A stretch of DNA of 64,000 nucleotides. It comes from Calliopsis andreniformis. Lineage: Eukaryota > Arthropoda > Insecta > Hymenoptera > Andrenidae. Of the stretch, positions 11,033 to 24,259 are shown piece by piece. The notes under the pieces are model-generated. The model ran no database searches. It was given only the letters and a program-made list of their open reading frames with translations, and was not told where the DNA came from. Made by a program: the position numbers and the translations under genes. The stretch is from contig NW_027480423.1 of the NCBI RefSeq assembly GCF_051401765.1, forward strand, positions 10,416,001 to 10,480,000, written 5' to 3'. Position 1 is the stretch's first letter; each line of letters opens with the position of its first letter.

Positions 11033-11364
11033 CACTTTCACACGGGTTGCAATTATTCCTGTTATAGGACGGAAAGACTGTTGTATTTTTTTGGTATTTT
11101 ATGCTTCAGGCGTTGTCTTCTGAGGCCGCTGCTATTCGATGTAGTGGAGGAACGCCATAGAGTGAAGCCTAGGTTGCCCGAAACGTAGAAATGGCCATAA
11201 CTTTCATACTGGTTGCAATTATTCGTTTTATACGTCGGAAAAACTGTTGTATTTATATTGTATTTTATGCTTCTGGCGTTGACTTCTGAGGCACTAACTA
11301 TTCGATCTGGTGGAGCAACGCCCTAGAGTGAAGCCTAGGTTGCCCGGAACGTAGAAATGACCAT
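11033..11364 (+). repeat. Tandem dimer duplication, copy 2 (332 bp)
   Basis: Repeats 10701-11032, including the unusual GGTATTTTATG and GTTGTCTTC changes. After 11364 the sequence diverges (CAAACTGG instead of CACACGGG). Confidence 0.85.
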
Positions 11365-14300
11365 CACTTTCAAACTGGTTGCAATTATTCCTGTTATATG
11401 ATGGAAAAACTGTTGTATTTATATTGTATTTTCTGCTTCGGGCGTTGACTGCTAAGGCCCTAACTATTCAATCTGTTGGATCAACGCCCTAGAGTGAAGC
11501 CTAGGTTGCTCGGAATGTAGAAATGACCATAACATTCACACTGGTTGAAATTATTCGTTTAATACGATGGAAAAGCTGTTGCACCTTCACTGTATTTTAT
11601 GATTCTGGCGTTGACTTCTAAGGCCCTAACTATTCGATCTGGTGGAGCAACGCCCTAGAGTGAAGCCTAGGCTGCCCGGAACGTAGAAATGACCATCACT
11701 TTCAAGCTGGTTGCAATTAATCCTTTTATACGATGGAAAAACTGTTGTATTTTTATTGCATTTTACGCTTCGGCCATTGACTTCTAAGGCCCTAACTATT
11801 CAATCTGTGGAAGCAACGCCCTAGGGTGTAGCCTAGGTTGCCCGGAAAGTAGAAATGACCACAACTTTCATACTGGTTGCAATTACTCGTTTTATATGAT
11901 AGAAAAACTGTTGTACTTATATCGTCTTTTATGCTTCTGGCGTTGACTTCTTATGCCCTAACTATTCCATCTGCTGGAACAACGCCCTAGGGTGAAGCCT
12001 AGGTTGCCCGAAACGTAGAAATGGAAATAACTTTCACACCGGTAGCAATTAGTCGTTTTATACGATGGAAAAACAGTTCTATTTATTTTGTATTTTATGC
12101 TTCGGCCGCTGTCTTCTAAGGCACTAACTATTCGATCTGTTGGAGCAACGCCCTAGGGTGAAGCCTAGGTTACCCGGAACGTAGAAATGACCATAACTTT
12201 CACACTGGTTGCTATTATTCGTTTTATACGATGGAAAAACTGTTATATTTATATTGTATTTTATGCTTCTGGCGCTGACTTCTTAGGCCCTAACTATTCG
12301 TTATGGTGGAACAACGCCGTAGAGTGAAGCGTAGGTTGCCCGGAACGTAGAAATGCCCATAACTTTCACACTGGTTGCTATTATTTGTTTTATACGATGG
12401 AAAAGCTGTTGTATTTATACCGTATTTTATGATTCTTGCGTTGACATCTTATGCCCTAACTATTACATCTGGTGGAACAACGCCCTAAGGTGAAGCCTAG
12501 GTTGCCCGGAACGTAGAAATGACCATCACTTTCAAACTGGTTGCAATTAATCCTTTTATACGATGGAAAAACTGTTGCATTTTTATTGCATTTTATGCGT
12601 TGGGCGTTGACTTCTAAGGCCCTAACTATTGAATCTGTTGGAGCGACGCCCTAGGGTGAAGCCTAGGTTGCCCGGAACTTAGATATGACCATAACCTTCA
12701 CACAGGTTGCAATTATTCGTTTTCTACGATGGAAAAGCTGTTGTTTTTATATTGTATTTTATGCTTCCGGTGTTGACTTCTTAGACCCTAACTCTCCGAT
12801 CTGGTGGAGCAACGCCTCAGAGTTAAGTCTAGGATGCCCGAAACGTCGAAATGATCGTTACTTTCGCACTGGTTGCAATTGGTCATGCTATACAATGGAA
12901 AAACTGTTGTATTTATACTGTACTTTATGCTTCTGGCGTTGACTTCTAAGGCCTTAGCTATTCGATGTGGTGGAGCAACGCCCTAGAGTGAAGCCTAGGT
13001 TGCCCGAAACGTAGAAATGCCCATTACTGTCACACTGGTTGAAATTATTAGTTTTATACGATGGAAAAACTGTTCTATTTATTTTGTATTTTATACTTCG
13101 GGCGTTGACTTCTAAGGCCCTAGCTTTTCGATCTGGTGGAGCAACGCCCTAGAGTGAAGCCTAGGTTGCCCGGATCGTAGAAGTGACCATCACTTTCAAA
13201 CTGTTTGCAATTAATCCTTTTATACGATGGAAAAACTGTTATATTTATATTGTATGTTATGCTTCTGGCGTTGATTTCTTAGGCCCTAACTATTCAATCT
13301 GGTGGAACAACGCCCTAGGGTGAAGTCTAGGTTGCCTGGAACGTCCAAATGACCATCACTTTCACACGGGTTGCAATTATTCCTGTTATAGGACGGAAAG
13401 ACTGTTGTATTTTTATTGTATTTTATGCTTCAGGCGTTGACTTCTGAGGCCGTAGCTATTCGATGTGGTGTAAGAACGCTATAGAGTGAAGCCTAGGTTG
13501 CCCGGAACGTAGAAATGACCATAACTTTCATACTGGTTGAAATTATTCGTTTTATATGATGGAAGAACTGTTGTATTTATATTGTATTTTATGCTTCTGG
13601 CGTTGATTTCTTAGGCCCTAACTATTCAATCTGGTGGAACAACGCCATATAGTGAGGCCTAGGTTGCCCGGAACGTAGAAATGACCATCACTTCCATACT
13701 GGTAGCAATTATTCGTTTTATACGATGGAAAAACTGTTGTGTTTATATTGTATTTTAAGCTTCTGGCGTTGACTTCTGTGGCCGTAGCTATTCGATGTGG
13801 TGGAAGAACGCCACAGAGTGAAGCCTGGGTTGCCCGGAACGTAGAAATTGCCATAACTTTCATACTGGTTGCAATTATTCGTTTTATATGATGGAAGAAC
13901 TGTTGTATTTATATTGTATTTTATGCTGCTGGCGTTCACTTCTTAGGCCCTAACTATTCGATCTGGAGGAACAACGACCTGGGGTGAAGCCTAGGTTGCC
14001 CGGAACGTAGAAACGACCATCACTTTCAAACTGGTTGCAATTATTCCTGTTATACGATGGAAAAACTGTTGTATTTTTCTTGCATTTTATGCTTCGGGCA
14101 TTGACTTCTAAGGTCCTAGCTATTCAATCTGTTGGAGCAACGCCCTAGGGTGAAGCCTAGGTTGCGCGGAAAGTAGAAATGACAATAACTTTCACACTGG
14201 GTGCAATTATTCGTTTTATACGATGGAAAAGCTGTTGCATCTTTATTGTATTTTATGCTTCTGTCGTTGACGTCTAAGGCCGTAGCTGTTAGATGTGGTG

Positions 14301-14529
14301 GAGCAACGCACTAGAGTGACGCCTAGGTTGCCCGGAACGTGGAATGACCATTAGTTTCGCAATGTTTGCAATTATTCATTTTATACGATGGAAAAACTGT
14401 TATATTTATATTGTATCTTATGCTTCTGGCGTTGACTTCTGAGGCCCTAACAATTCGATCTGGTGGAACAACGCCCTAGAGTGAAGCCTAGGTTGCCTGG
14501 AATGTACAAATGACCATCACTTTCACACG
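11365..14529 (+). repeat. Satellite with older higher-order relatives
   Basis: About 19 monomers. 11365-11700 resembles 16670-17010 (TTAATACGATGG, GCTAAGGCCC, GGATCAACGCC). 11830-12900 resembles 6040-7100 with more differences. 13330-13540 carries the TTATAGGACGG variant. Units near 13740 and 13900 share the GTAGAAATTGCC and GATGGAAGAACTG variants and produce overlapping spurious minus-strand frames. There is no non-satellite sequence. Confidence 0.7.
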
Positions 14530-15156
14530 GGTTGCAAATACTCCTGTTATATGATGGAAAAACTGTTGTATTTTTATTGCATTTTATACTTCGGGCGTTG
14601 ACTTCTGAGGCTCTAACTATTCAATCTGTAGGAGCAACGCCCTAGGGTGTAGTCTAGGTTGCCCGTAAAGTAGAAATGACCATAGCTTTCATACTGGTTG
14701 CAATTATTCGTTTTATATGATGGAAAAAATGTTGTATTTATATTGTATTTTATGCTTCTGTCGTTGACGTCTAAGGCCGTAGCTATTAGATGTGGTGGAG
14801 CAACGCACTAGAGTGACGCCTAGGTTGCCCGGAACGTAGAAATGACAATTACTTTCGCAATGTTTGCAATTATACATTTTATACGATGGAAAAGCTGTTG
14901 TATTTATACCGTATTTTATGCTTCTGGCGTTGACTTCTTATGGCCCAGCTATTCCATCTGGTGGAACAACGCCCTAGGGCGAAGCCTAGGTTGCCCGGAA
15001 CGTAGAAATGACCATCACTTTCAAACTGGTTGCAATTAATCCTTTTATACGATGGAAAAACTGTTGTATTTTTATTGCATTTTATGCGTCGGGGTTGACT
15101 TCTTATGCCCTAACTACTCCATCTGGCGGAACAACGCCCTAGGGTGAAGCCTAGGT
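14530..15156 (+). repeat. Higher-order block, partner of 18014-18640 and 27140-27766
   Basis: Shares GTTGCAAATACTCCTG, TTTTATACTTCGGGCG, GAAAAAATGTTG, GCAATGTTTGCAATTATAC and the 3-bp-shorter GCGTCGGGGTTGAC. Offset to 18014 is 3484 bp (21 monomers minus 2); the 27140 copy is the same block inside the large duplication. The three copies (14842, 18326, 27452) contain the same spurious 65-codon plus-strand open frame. Confidence 0.82.
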
Positions 15157-16550
15157 TGCCCGGAACTTAGAAATGACCATAACTTTCACACTTATTGCTA
15201 TTATTCGTTTTATACGATGGAAAAACTGTTATATTTATATTGTATTTTATGCTGCTGGCGGTGCCTTCTTAGGCCCTCACTATTCTATCTGGTGGATCAG
15301 CGACCTAGAGTGAAGCCTAGGTTGCTCGGAATGTAGAAATGACCATAACATTCACACTGGTTGAAATTATTCGTTTTACACGATGGAAAAACAGTTACAT
15401 TTATATTGTATTTTATGCTTCTGCCGTTGATTTCTTAGGTCCTAACTATTCAGTCTGGAGGAGCAACGCCCTAGAGTGAGGCCTAGGTAGCCCGGAACGT
15501 AGAAATGAGCATCACTTCCATACTGGTAGCAATTATTCGTTTTATACGATGGAAAAACTGTTGTATTTATATTGTATTTTATGCTTCTGGCGTTGACTTC
15601 TAAGGCACTAACTATTCGATCTCGTGGAGCAACGCCCTAGAGTGAAGCCTAGGTTGCCCGGAACGTAGAAATGACCATCACTTTCAAACTGGTTGCAATT
15701 AATCCTTTTATACGATGGAAAAACTGTTGTATTTTTATTGCATTTTATGCTTCGGGCATTGACTTCTAAGGCCCTAACTATTCAATCTGTTGGAGCAACG
15801 CCCTAGGGTGTAGCCTAGGTTGCCCGGAAAGTAGAAATGACCACAACTTTCACACTGGTTGCTATTATTCGCTTTATACGATGGAAAAACTGTTCTATTT
15901 ATTTTGTATTTTATGCTTCGGGCGTTGACTTCTAAGGAACTAACTGTTTGATCTGGTGGAGTAACGCCCTATGGTGAAGCCTAGGTTGACCGGAACGTAG
16001 AAATGACCATAATTTTCACACCGGTAGTAATTATTCGTTTTACACGATGGAAAAACTGTTCTGTATATTTTGTATTTTATGCATCGGGCGTTGACTTCTA
16101 AGGCCCTAACTATTCAATCTGTTGGAGCAATGCCCTAGGGTGAAGCCTAGGTTGCCCGGAAAGTAGAAATGACGTTAACCTTCACACTGGTTGCTATTAT
16201 TCGTTCTATACGATGGAAAAACTGTTATATTTATATTGTATTTTATGCTTCGGGCGTTGACTCCTAAGGCCCTAGCTTTTTGATCTGGTGGAGCAACGCC
16301 CTAGAGTGAAGCCCAGGTTGCCAGAACGTAGAAATGACCATAACTTTCACACTGGTTGCTATTATTCGTTTTATACGATGGAAAAGCTGATGTATTTTTA
16401 TTGCATTTTATGCTTCCCGCGTTGACTTCTAAGGCCCTAACTATTCAATCTGGTGGAACAACGCCCTAGAGTGAGGCCTAGGTTGCCCGGAACGTAGAAA
16501 TGACCATAACTTTCATACTGGTTGCAATTATTCGTTTTATACGTTGGAAA

Positions 16551-17016
16551 AACTGTTGTATTTATATTGTATTTTATGCTTCTGGCGTTGACTTCTGAGG
16601 CACTAACTATTCGATCTGGTGGAGCAACGCCCTAGAGTGAAGCCTAGGTTGCCCGGAACGTATAAATGACCATCACTTTCAAACTGGTTGCAATTATTCC
16701 TGTTATATGATGGAAAAACTGTTGTATTTATACTGTATTTTATGCTTCGGGCGTTGACTGCTAAGGCCCTAACTATTCAATCTGTTGGATCAACGCCCTA
16801 GAGTGAAGCCTAGGTTGCTCGGAATGTAGAAATGACCATAACATTCACACTGGTTGAAATTATTCGTTTAATACGATGGAAAAGCTGTTGCATCTTCATT
16901 GTATTTTATGATTCTGGCGTTGACTTCTAAGGCCCTAACTATTCGATCTGGTGGAGCAACGCCCTAGAGTGAAGCCTATGTTGCCCGGAACGTAGAAATG
17001 ACCATCACTTTCAAGC
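16551..17016 (+). repeat. Nested tetramer-spaced repeat, copy 1
   Basis: Matches 17215-17680 at 664 bp (4 monomers). Shared variants are GAACGTATAAATGACC, TTTATACTGTATTTTATG, GACTGCTAAGG, CGTTTAATACGATGG and GCATCTTCATTG. The same pair appears again in the large duplication at 25677-26142 and 26341-26806, so it predates that duplication. Confidence 0.85.
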
Positions 17017-17214
17017 CGGTTGCAACTAATCCTTTTATACGATGGAAAAACTGTTGCATTTTTATTGCATTTTATGCTTCGGCCACTCACTTCTAAGGCC
17101 CTAACTATTCAATCTGTTGGAGCAAGGCCCTAGTGTGTAGCCTAGGTTGCCCGGAAAGTAGAAATGACCACAACCTTCATACTGGTTGCAATTACTCGTT
17201 TTATATGATAGAAA

Positions 17215-17680
17215 AACTGTTGTATTTATATTGTATTTTATGCTTCTGGCGTTGACTTCTGAGGCACTAACTATTCGATCTGGTGGAGCAACGCCCTAGA
17301 GTGAAGCCTAGGTTGCCCGGAACGTATAAATGACCATCACTTTCAAACTGGTTGCAATTATTCCTGTTATATGATGGAAAAACCGTTGTATTTATACTGT
17401 ATTTTATGCTTCGGGCGTTGACTGCTAAGGCCCTAACTATTCAATCTGTTCGATCAACGCCCTAGAGTGAAGCCTAGGTTGCTCGGAATGTAGAAATGAC
17501 CATAACATTCACACTGGTTGAAATTATTCGTTTAATACGATGGAAAAGCTGTTGCATCTTCATTGTATTTTATGATTCTGGCGTTGACTTCTAAGGCCCT
17601 AACTATTCGATCTGGTGGAGCAACGCCCTAGAGTGAAGCCTAGGTTGCCCGGAACGTAGAAATGACCATCACTTTCACAC
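17215..17680 (+). repeat. Nested tetramer-spaced repeat, copy 2
   Basis: Partner of 16551-17016. It ends where one copy continues TCAAGCCGG and the other TCACACCGG. Confidence 0.85.
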
Positions 17681-20600
17681 CGGTAGCAATTATTCGTTTT
17701 ATACGATGGAAAAACTGTTCTATTTATTTTGTATTTTATGCTTCGGGCGTTGGCTTCTAAGGCCCTAAATATTCAATCTGTTGAAGCAACGCCCTAGGGT
17801 GATACCTAGGTTGCCCGGAAAGTAGAAATGACGTTATCTTTCATACTGGCTGCAATTATTCGTTTTATACGATGGAAAAACTGTTGTATTTATATTGTAT
17901 TTTATGCTTCTGGCATTGACTTCTAAGGCACTAACTATTCGATCTGGTGGAGCAACGCCCTAGAGTTAAGCCTAAGTTGCCAGGAACGTAGCAAATACCA
18001 TCACTTTCAAACTGGTTGCAAATACTCCTGTTATATGATGGAAAAACTGTTGTATTTTTATTGCATTTTATACTTCGGGCGTTGACTTCTGAGGCTCTAA
18101 CTATTCAATCTGTAGGAGCAACGCCCTAGGGTGTAGTCTAGGTTGCCCGTAAAGTAGAAATGACCATAGCTTTCATACTGGTTGCAATTATTCGTTTTAT
18201 ATGATGGAAAAAATGTTGTATTTATATTGTATTTTATGCTTCTGTCGTTGACGTCTAAGGCCGTAGCTATTAGATGTGGTGGAGCAACGCACTAGAGTGA
18301 CGCCTAGGTTGCCCGGAACGTAGAAATGACCATTACTTTCGCAATGTTTGCAATTATACATTTTATACGATGGAAAAGCTGTTGTATTTATACCGTATTT
18401 TATGCTTCTGGCGTTGACTTCTTATGGCCCAGCTATTCCATCTGGTGGAACAACGCCCTAGGGCGGAGCCTAGGTTGCCCGGAACGTAGAAATGACCATC
18501 ACTTTCAAACTGGTTGCAATTAATCCTTTTATACGATGGAAAAACTGTTGCATTTTTATTGCATTTTATGCGTCGGGGTTGACTTCTTATGCCCTAACTA
18601 CTCCATCTGGCGGAACAACGCCCTAGGGTGAAGCCTAGGTTGCCCGGAACGTAGAAATGACCATCACTTTCAAACTGGTTGCAATTAATCCTTTTATACG
18701 ATGGAAAAACTGTTGCATTTTTATTGCATTTTATGCGCCGGGCGTTGACTTCTAAGGCCCTAACTATTCCATCTGGTGGAACAACGACCTAGGGTGAAGC
18801 CTAGGTTGCCCGCAACGTAGAAATGACCATAACTTTCACACCGGTAGCAATTATACGTTTTATACAATGGAAAAACTGTACTATTTATTTTGTATTTTAT
18901 GCTTCGGGCGTTGACTTCTAAGGCCCTAGCTATTCGATCTGGTGGAGCAACGCCCTAGAGTGAAGCGTAGGTTGCCCGGAACGTAGAAGTGACCATCACT
19001 TTCAAACTGGTTGCAAATATTACTGTTATATGATGGAAAAACTGTTGTATTTTTATTGCATTTGATTCTTCGGGCATTGACTTCTAAGGCCCTAACAATT
19101 CAATCTGTAGGAGCATCGCCCTAGCGTGTAGCCTAGGTTGCCCGTAAAGTAGAAATGACCATAGCTTTCATACTGGTTGCAATTATTCGTTTTATATGAT
19201 GGAAAAACTGTTGCATCTTTATTGAATTTTATGCTTCTGGCGTTGACTTCTAAGGCCCTCACTATTCTATCTGGTGGATCAGCGACCTAGAGTGAAGCCT
19301 AGGTTGCTCGGAATGTAGAAATGACCATAACATTCACACTGGTTGAAATTATTCGTTTTACACAATGGAGAAACAGTTATATTTATATTGTATTTTATGC
19401 TTCTGCCGTTGATTTCTTAGGTCCTAACTATTCAATCTGGAGGAACAACGCCCTAGAGTGAGGCCTCGGTAGCCCGGAACGTAGAAATGAGCATCACTTC
19501 CATACTGGTAGCAATTATTCGTTTTATACGATGGAAAAACTGTTGTATTTATATTGTATTTTAAGCTTCTGGCGTTGACTTCTAAGGCACTAACTATTCG
19601 ATCTCGTGGAGCAACGCCCTAGAGTGAAGCCTAGGTTGCCCGGAACGTAGAAATGACCATCACTTTCAAACTGGTTGCAATTAATCCTTTTATACGATGG
19701 AAAATTTGTTGTATTTTTATTGCATTTTATGCTTCGGGCATTGACTTCTAAGGCCCTAACTATTCAATCTGTTGGAGCAACGCCCTAGGGTGTAGCCTAG
19801 GTTGCCCGGAAAGTAGAAATGACCACAACTTTCACACTGGTTGCTATTACTCGCTTTATACGATGGAAAAACTGTTCTATTTATTTTGTATTTTATGCTT
19901 CGGGCGTTGACTTCTAAGGCCCTAACTATTCAATCTGTTGGAGCAACGCCCTAGGTGATGCCTAGGTTGCCCGGAAAGTAGAAATGACGTTATCTTTCAT
20001 ACTGGTTGCAATTATTCGTTTTATATGATGGAAAAACTGTTGTATTTATATTGTATTTTATGCTTCGGCCGTTGACTTCTAAGGCACTAACTATTCGATC
20101 TGTTGGAGCAACGCCCTAGGGTGAAGCCTAGGTTGCCCGGAACGTAGAAATGACCATCACTTTCAAACTGGTTGCAAGTAATCCTTTTGTACGATGGAAA
20201 AACTGTTGTATTTTTATTGCATTTTATGCTTCCGGCGTTGACTTCTAAGGCCCTAACTATTCAATCTGTTGGAGCAACGGGCAAGGGTGAAGCCTAGGTT
20301 GCTCGGAAAGTAGAAATGACGTTAACTTTCATACTGGTTGCAATTATTCGTTTTATACGATGGAAAAACTGTTGTATTTATATTGTATTTTATGCTTCTG
20401 GCGTTGACTTCTAATGCACTAGCTATTCGATCTGGCGGAGCAACGCCCTAGAGTGAAGCCGAGGTTTAACGGAACGTAGAAATGACCATCACTTTCAAAC
20501 TGGTTGCAATTATTCCTGTTATATGATGGAAAAACTGTTGTATTTTTATTGCATTTTATGCTTCGAGCATTGACTTCTAAGGCCCTAACAATTCAAACTG

Positions 20601-22616
20601 CTGGAGCAACGCCCTATGATGTAGCCTAGGTTGCCCGGAAAGTAGAAATGACCATAACTTTCATACTGGTTGCTATTATTCGTTCTATACGATGGAAAAA
20701 TTGTTATATTTATATTGTATCTTATGCTTCTGGCGTTGACTTCTTAGGCCCTAACAATTCTATCTGGTGGAACAACGCCCTAGAGTGAAGCCTAGGTTGC
20801 CTGGAACGTACAAATGACCATCACTTCCACACGGGTTGCAACTATTCCAGTTATAGGATGGAAAGACTGTTGTATTTTTATCGTATTTTATGCTTCAGGC
20901 GTTGACTTCTGAGGCTGTAGCTATTCGATGTGGTGGAAGAACGCCATAGAGTGAAGCCTAGGTTGCCCGGAACGTAGAAATGACCATAACTTTCATACTG
21001 GTTGCAATAATTCGTTTTATATGATGGAAAAACTGTTGTATTTATATTGCATTTTATGCTTCTGGCGTTGCCTTCGTATGCCCTAACTGTTCGATCTGGT
21101 GGAACAACGCCCTAGAGTGAAGCCTGGGTTACCCGGAACGTAGAAATGACCAGTACTTTCACACTGTTTGCAATTATTCCTGCTATACGATGGAAAAACT
21201 GTTGCATCTTTATTGAATTTTATGCTTCTGGCGTTGACTTCTAAGGCCCTAACTATTCTCTCTGGACGATCAACGCCATAGAGTGAAGCCTAGGTTGCCC
21301 GGAACGTAGAAATGACCATAACTTTCATACTGGATGCAATTATTCGTTCTATATGATGGAAAAACTGTTGTATTTATATTGTATTTTATGCTTCTGGCAT
21401 TGACTTCTAAGGCACTAACTATTCGATCTGGTGGAGCAACGCCCTAGAGTTAAGCCTAAGTTGCCCGGAACGTAGCAAATACCATCACTTTCAAACTGGA
21501 TGCAAATACTCCTGTTATATGATGGAAAAACTGTTGTATTTTTATTGCATTTTATGCTTCGGGCATTGACTTCTAAGGCCCTAACTATTCAATCTGTAGG
21601 AGCAACGCCCTAGGGTGTAGCCCATGTTGCCCGTAAAGTAGAAATGACCATAGCTTTCATACTGGTTGCAATTATTCGTTTTATATGATGGAAAAAATGT
21701 TGTATTTATATTGTATTTTATGCTTCTGTCGTTGACGTCTAAGGCCGTAGCTATTAGATGTGGTGGAGCAACGCACTAGAGTGACGCCTAGGTTGCCCGG
21801 AACGTAGAAATGACCATTACTTTCGCAATGTTTGCAATTATACATTTTATACGATGGAAAAGCTGTTGTATTTATACCTTATTTTATGCTTCTGGCGTTG
21901 ACTTCTTATGGCCTAACTATTCCATCTGGTGGAACAACGCCCTAGGGTGAAGCCTAGGTTGCCCGGAACGTAGAAATGACCATCACTTTCAAACTGGTTG
22001 CAATTAATCCTTTTATACGATGGAAAAACTGTTGCATTTTTATTGCATTTTATGCGTCGGGGTTGACTTCTTATGCCCTAACTACTCCATCTGGCGGAAC
22101 AACGCCCTACAGTGAAGCCTAGGTTGCCCGGAACGTAGAAATGACCATCACTTTCAAACTGGTTGCAATTAATCCTTTTATACGATGGAAAAACTGTTGT
22201 ATTTATATTGTATTTTATGCTTCTGGCGTTGACTTCTAATGCACTAACTATTCGATATGGCGGAGCAACGCCCTAGAGTGAAGCCGAGGTTTCCCGGAAC
22301 GTAGAAATGACCATCACTTTCAAACTGGTTGCAATTATTCCTGTTATATGATGGAAAAACTGTTGTATTTTTATTGCATTTTATGCTTCGGGCATTGACT
22401 TCTAAGGCCCTAACTATTCAAACAGCTGGAGCAACGCCCTATGGTGAAGCCTTGGTTGCCTGGAAAGTAGAAATGACGTTAACTTTAGCACTGGTTGCTA
22501 TTATTCGTTCTATACGATGGAAAAACTGTTATATTTATATTGTATTTTATGCTTCGGGCGTTGACTTCTAAGGCCCTAACTATTCAATCTGGTGGAACAA
22601 CGCCCTAGAGTGAGGC

Positions 22617-22948
22617 CTAGGTTGCCCGGAACGTAGAAATGACCATAACTTTCATACTGGTTGCAATTATTCGTTTTATACGTTGGAAAAACTGTTGTAT
22701 TTATATTGTATTTTATGCTTCTGGCGTTGACTTCTGAGGCACTAACTATTGGATCTGGTGGAGCAACGCCCTAGAGTGAAGCCTAGGTTGCCCGGAACGT
22801 AGCAAATACCATCACTTTCAAACTGGTTGCAAATACTCCTGTTATATGATGGAAAAACTGTTGTATTTTTATTGCATTTTATGATTCGGGCATTGACTTC
22901 TAAGGCCCTAACTATTCAATCTGTAGGAGCAACGCCCTAGGGTGTACC
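22617..22948 (+). repeat. Nested tandem dimer, copy 1 (332 bp)
   Basis: Followed directly by an apparently identical copy at 22949-23280 with the rare variants ATACGTTGG, CTATTGGATCTGG, GTAGCAAATACC and GGGTGTACCCTAGG. Duplicated again at 31743-32074 and 32075-32406 in the second large segment. Confidence 0.85.
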
Positions 22949-23280
22949 CTAGGTTGCCCGGAACGTAGAAATGACCATAACTTTCATACTGGTTGCAATT
23001 ATTCGTTTTATACGTTGGAAAAACTGTTGTATTTATATTGTATTTTATGCTTCTGGCGTTGACTTCTGAGGCACTAACTATTGGATCTGGTGGAGCAACG
23101 CCCTAGAGTGAAGCCTAGGTTGCCCGGAACGTAGCAAATACCATCACTTTCAAACTGGTTGCAAATACTCCTGTTATATGATGGAAAAACTGTTGTATTT
23201 TTATTGCATTTTATGATTCGGGCATTGACTTCTAAGGCCCTAACTATTCAATCTGTAGGAGCAACGCCCTAGGGTGTACC
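22949..23280 (+). repeat. Nested tandem dimer, copy 2 (332 bp)
   Basis: Second unit of the dimer duplication. The right edge of the 8.15-kb homology (23288) falls just after its end, suggesting the exchange point lay in this locally duplicated dimer. Confidence 0.8.
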
Positions 23281-23288
23281 CTAGGTTG

Positions 23289-24259
23289 ACCGGAACGTAG
23301 AAATGACCATTACTTTCGCAATGATTGCAATTATACATTTTATACGATGGAAAAGCTGTTGTATTTATACCTTATTTTATGCTTCTGGCGTTGACTTCTT
23401 ATGGCCTAACTATTCCATCTGGTGGAACAACGCCCTAGGGTGAAGCCTAGGTTGCCCGGAACGTAGAAATGACCATCACTTTCAAACTGGTTGCAATTAA
23501 TCCTTTTATACGATGGAAAAACTGTTGTATTTATATTGTATTTTATGCTTCTGGCGTTGACTTCTAAGGCACTAACTATTCGATCTCGTGGAGCAACGCC
23601 CTAGAGTGAAGCCTAGGTTGCCCGGAACGTAGAAATGACCATCACTTTCAAACTGGTTGCAATTAATCCTTTTATACGATGGAAAAACTGTTGTATTTTT
23701 ATTGCATTTTATGCTTCGGGCATTGACTTCTAAGGCCCTAACTATTCAATCTGTTGGAGCAACGCCCTAGGGTGTAGCCTAGGTTGCCCGGAAAGTAGAA
23801 ATGACCACAACTTTCACACTGGTTGCTATTATCCGCTTTATACGATGGAAAAACTGTTCTATTTATTTTGTATTTTATGCTTCGGGCGTTGACTTCTAAG
23901 GAACTAACTGTTTGATCTGGTGGAGTAACGCCCTATGGTGAAGCCTAGGTTGACCGGAACGTAGAAATGACCATAATTTTCACACCGGTAGTAATTATTC
24001 GTTTTACACGATGGAAAAACTGTTCTGTATATTTTGTATTTTATGCATCGGGCGTTGACTTCTAAGGCCCTAACTATTCAATCTGTTGGAGCAATGCCCT
24101 AGGGTGAAGCCTAGGTTGCCCGGAACGTAGAAATGACCATCAGTTTCAAACTGGTTGCAATTAATCCTTTTATACGATGGAAAAACTGTTGCATTTTTAT
24201 TGCATTTTATGCGCCGGGCGTTGACTTCTAAGGCCCTAACTATTCAATCTGTTGGAGCG
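23289..24259 (+). repeat. Mosaic joint between the two 8.15-kb segments (971 bp)
   Basis: Three pieces, all with partners elsewhere. 23289-about 23530 resembles 21796 onward (TTTCGCAATG, TATACCTTATTTTATGC; offset 1493). About 23530-24125 resembles 24692-25287 (CGATCTCGTGG at 23581 versus 24743; offset 1162). About 24120-24240 resembles 18644 onward (GCATTTTATGCGCCGGGCG; offset 5476). All joins are in monomer register. Confidence 0.8.

Larger units (their letters stand above)
15134..23288 (+). repeat. Large higher-order segment, copy 1 (8.15 kb)
   Basis: Matches 24260-32414 at a constant offset of 9126 bp (55 monomers minus 4). The offset was checked at CGATCTCGTGG (15617/24743), CTAGGTGATG (19951/29077) and at the start (15134/24260) and end (23288/32414). 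Only a handful of single-base differences were noticed, for example near 17059, 19370, 20617, 21008 and 22109, so the copies look well above 99% identical. At the left edge homology stops at AACGCCC versus GACGCCC; at the right edge at TTGACCGG versus TTGCCCGT. Confidence 0.92.

Noticed and set aside
10701..11364. CRISPR-like repeat and spacer array
   Set aside because: There are no short conserved repeats separated by unrelated spacers; the entire 166-bp unit is homologous from copy to copy.
13752..13765. HindIII site (TAAGCTTCTGG) hinting at an oyster-type HindIII satellite
   Set aside because: AAGCTT arises only in a few monomers through a T-to-A change in TTATGCTTC or TTTTAAGC variants. 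Length similarity alone does not support assignment to that family.
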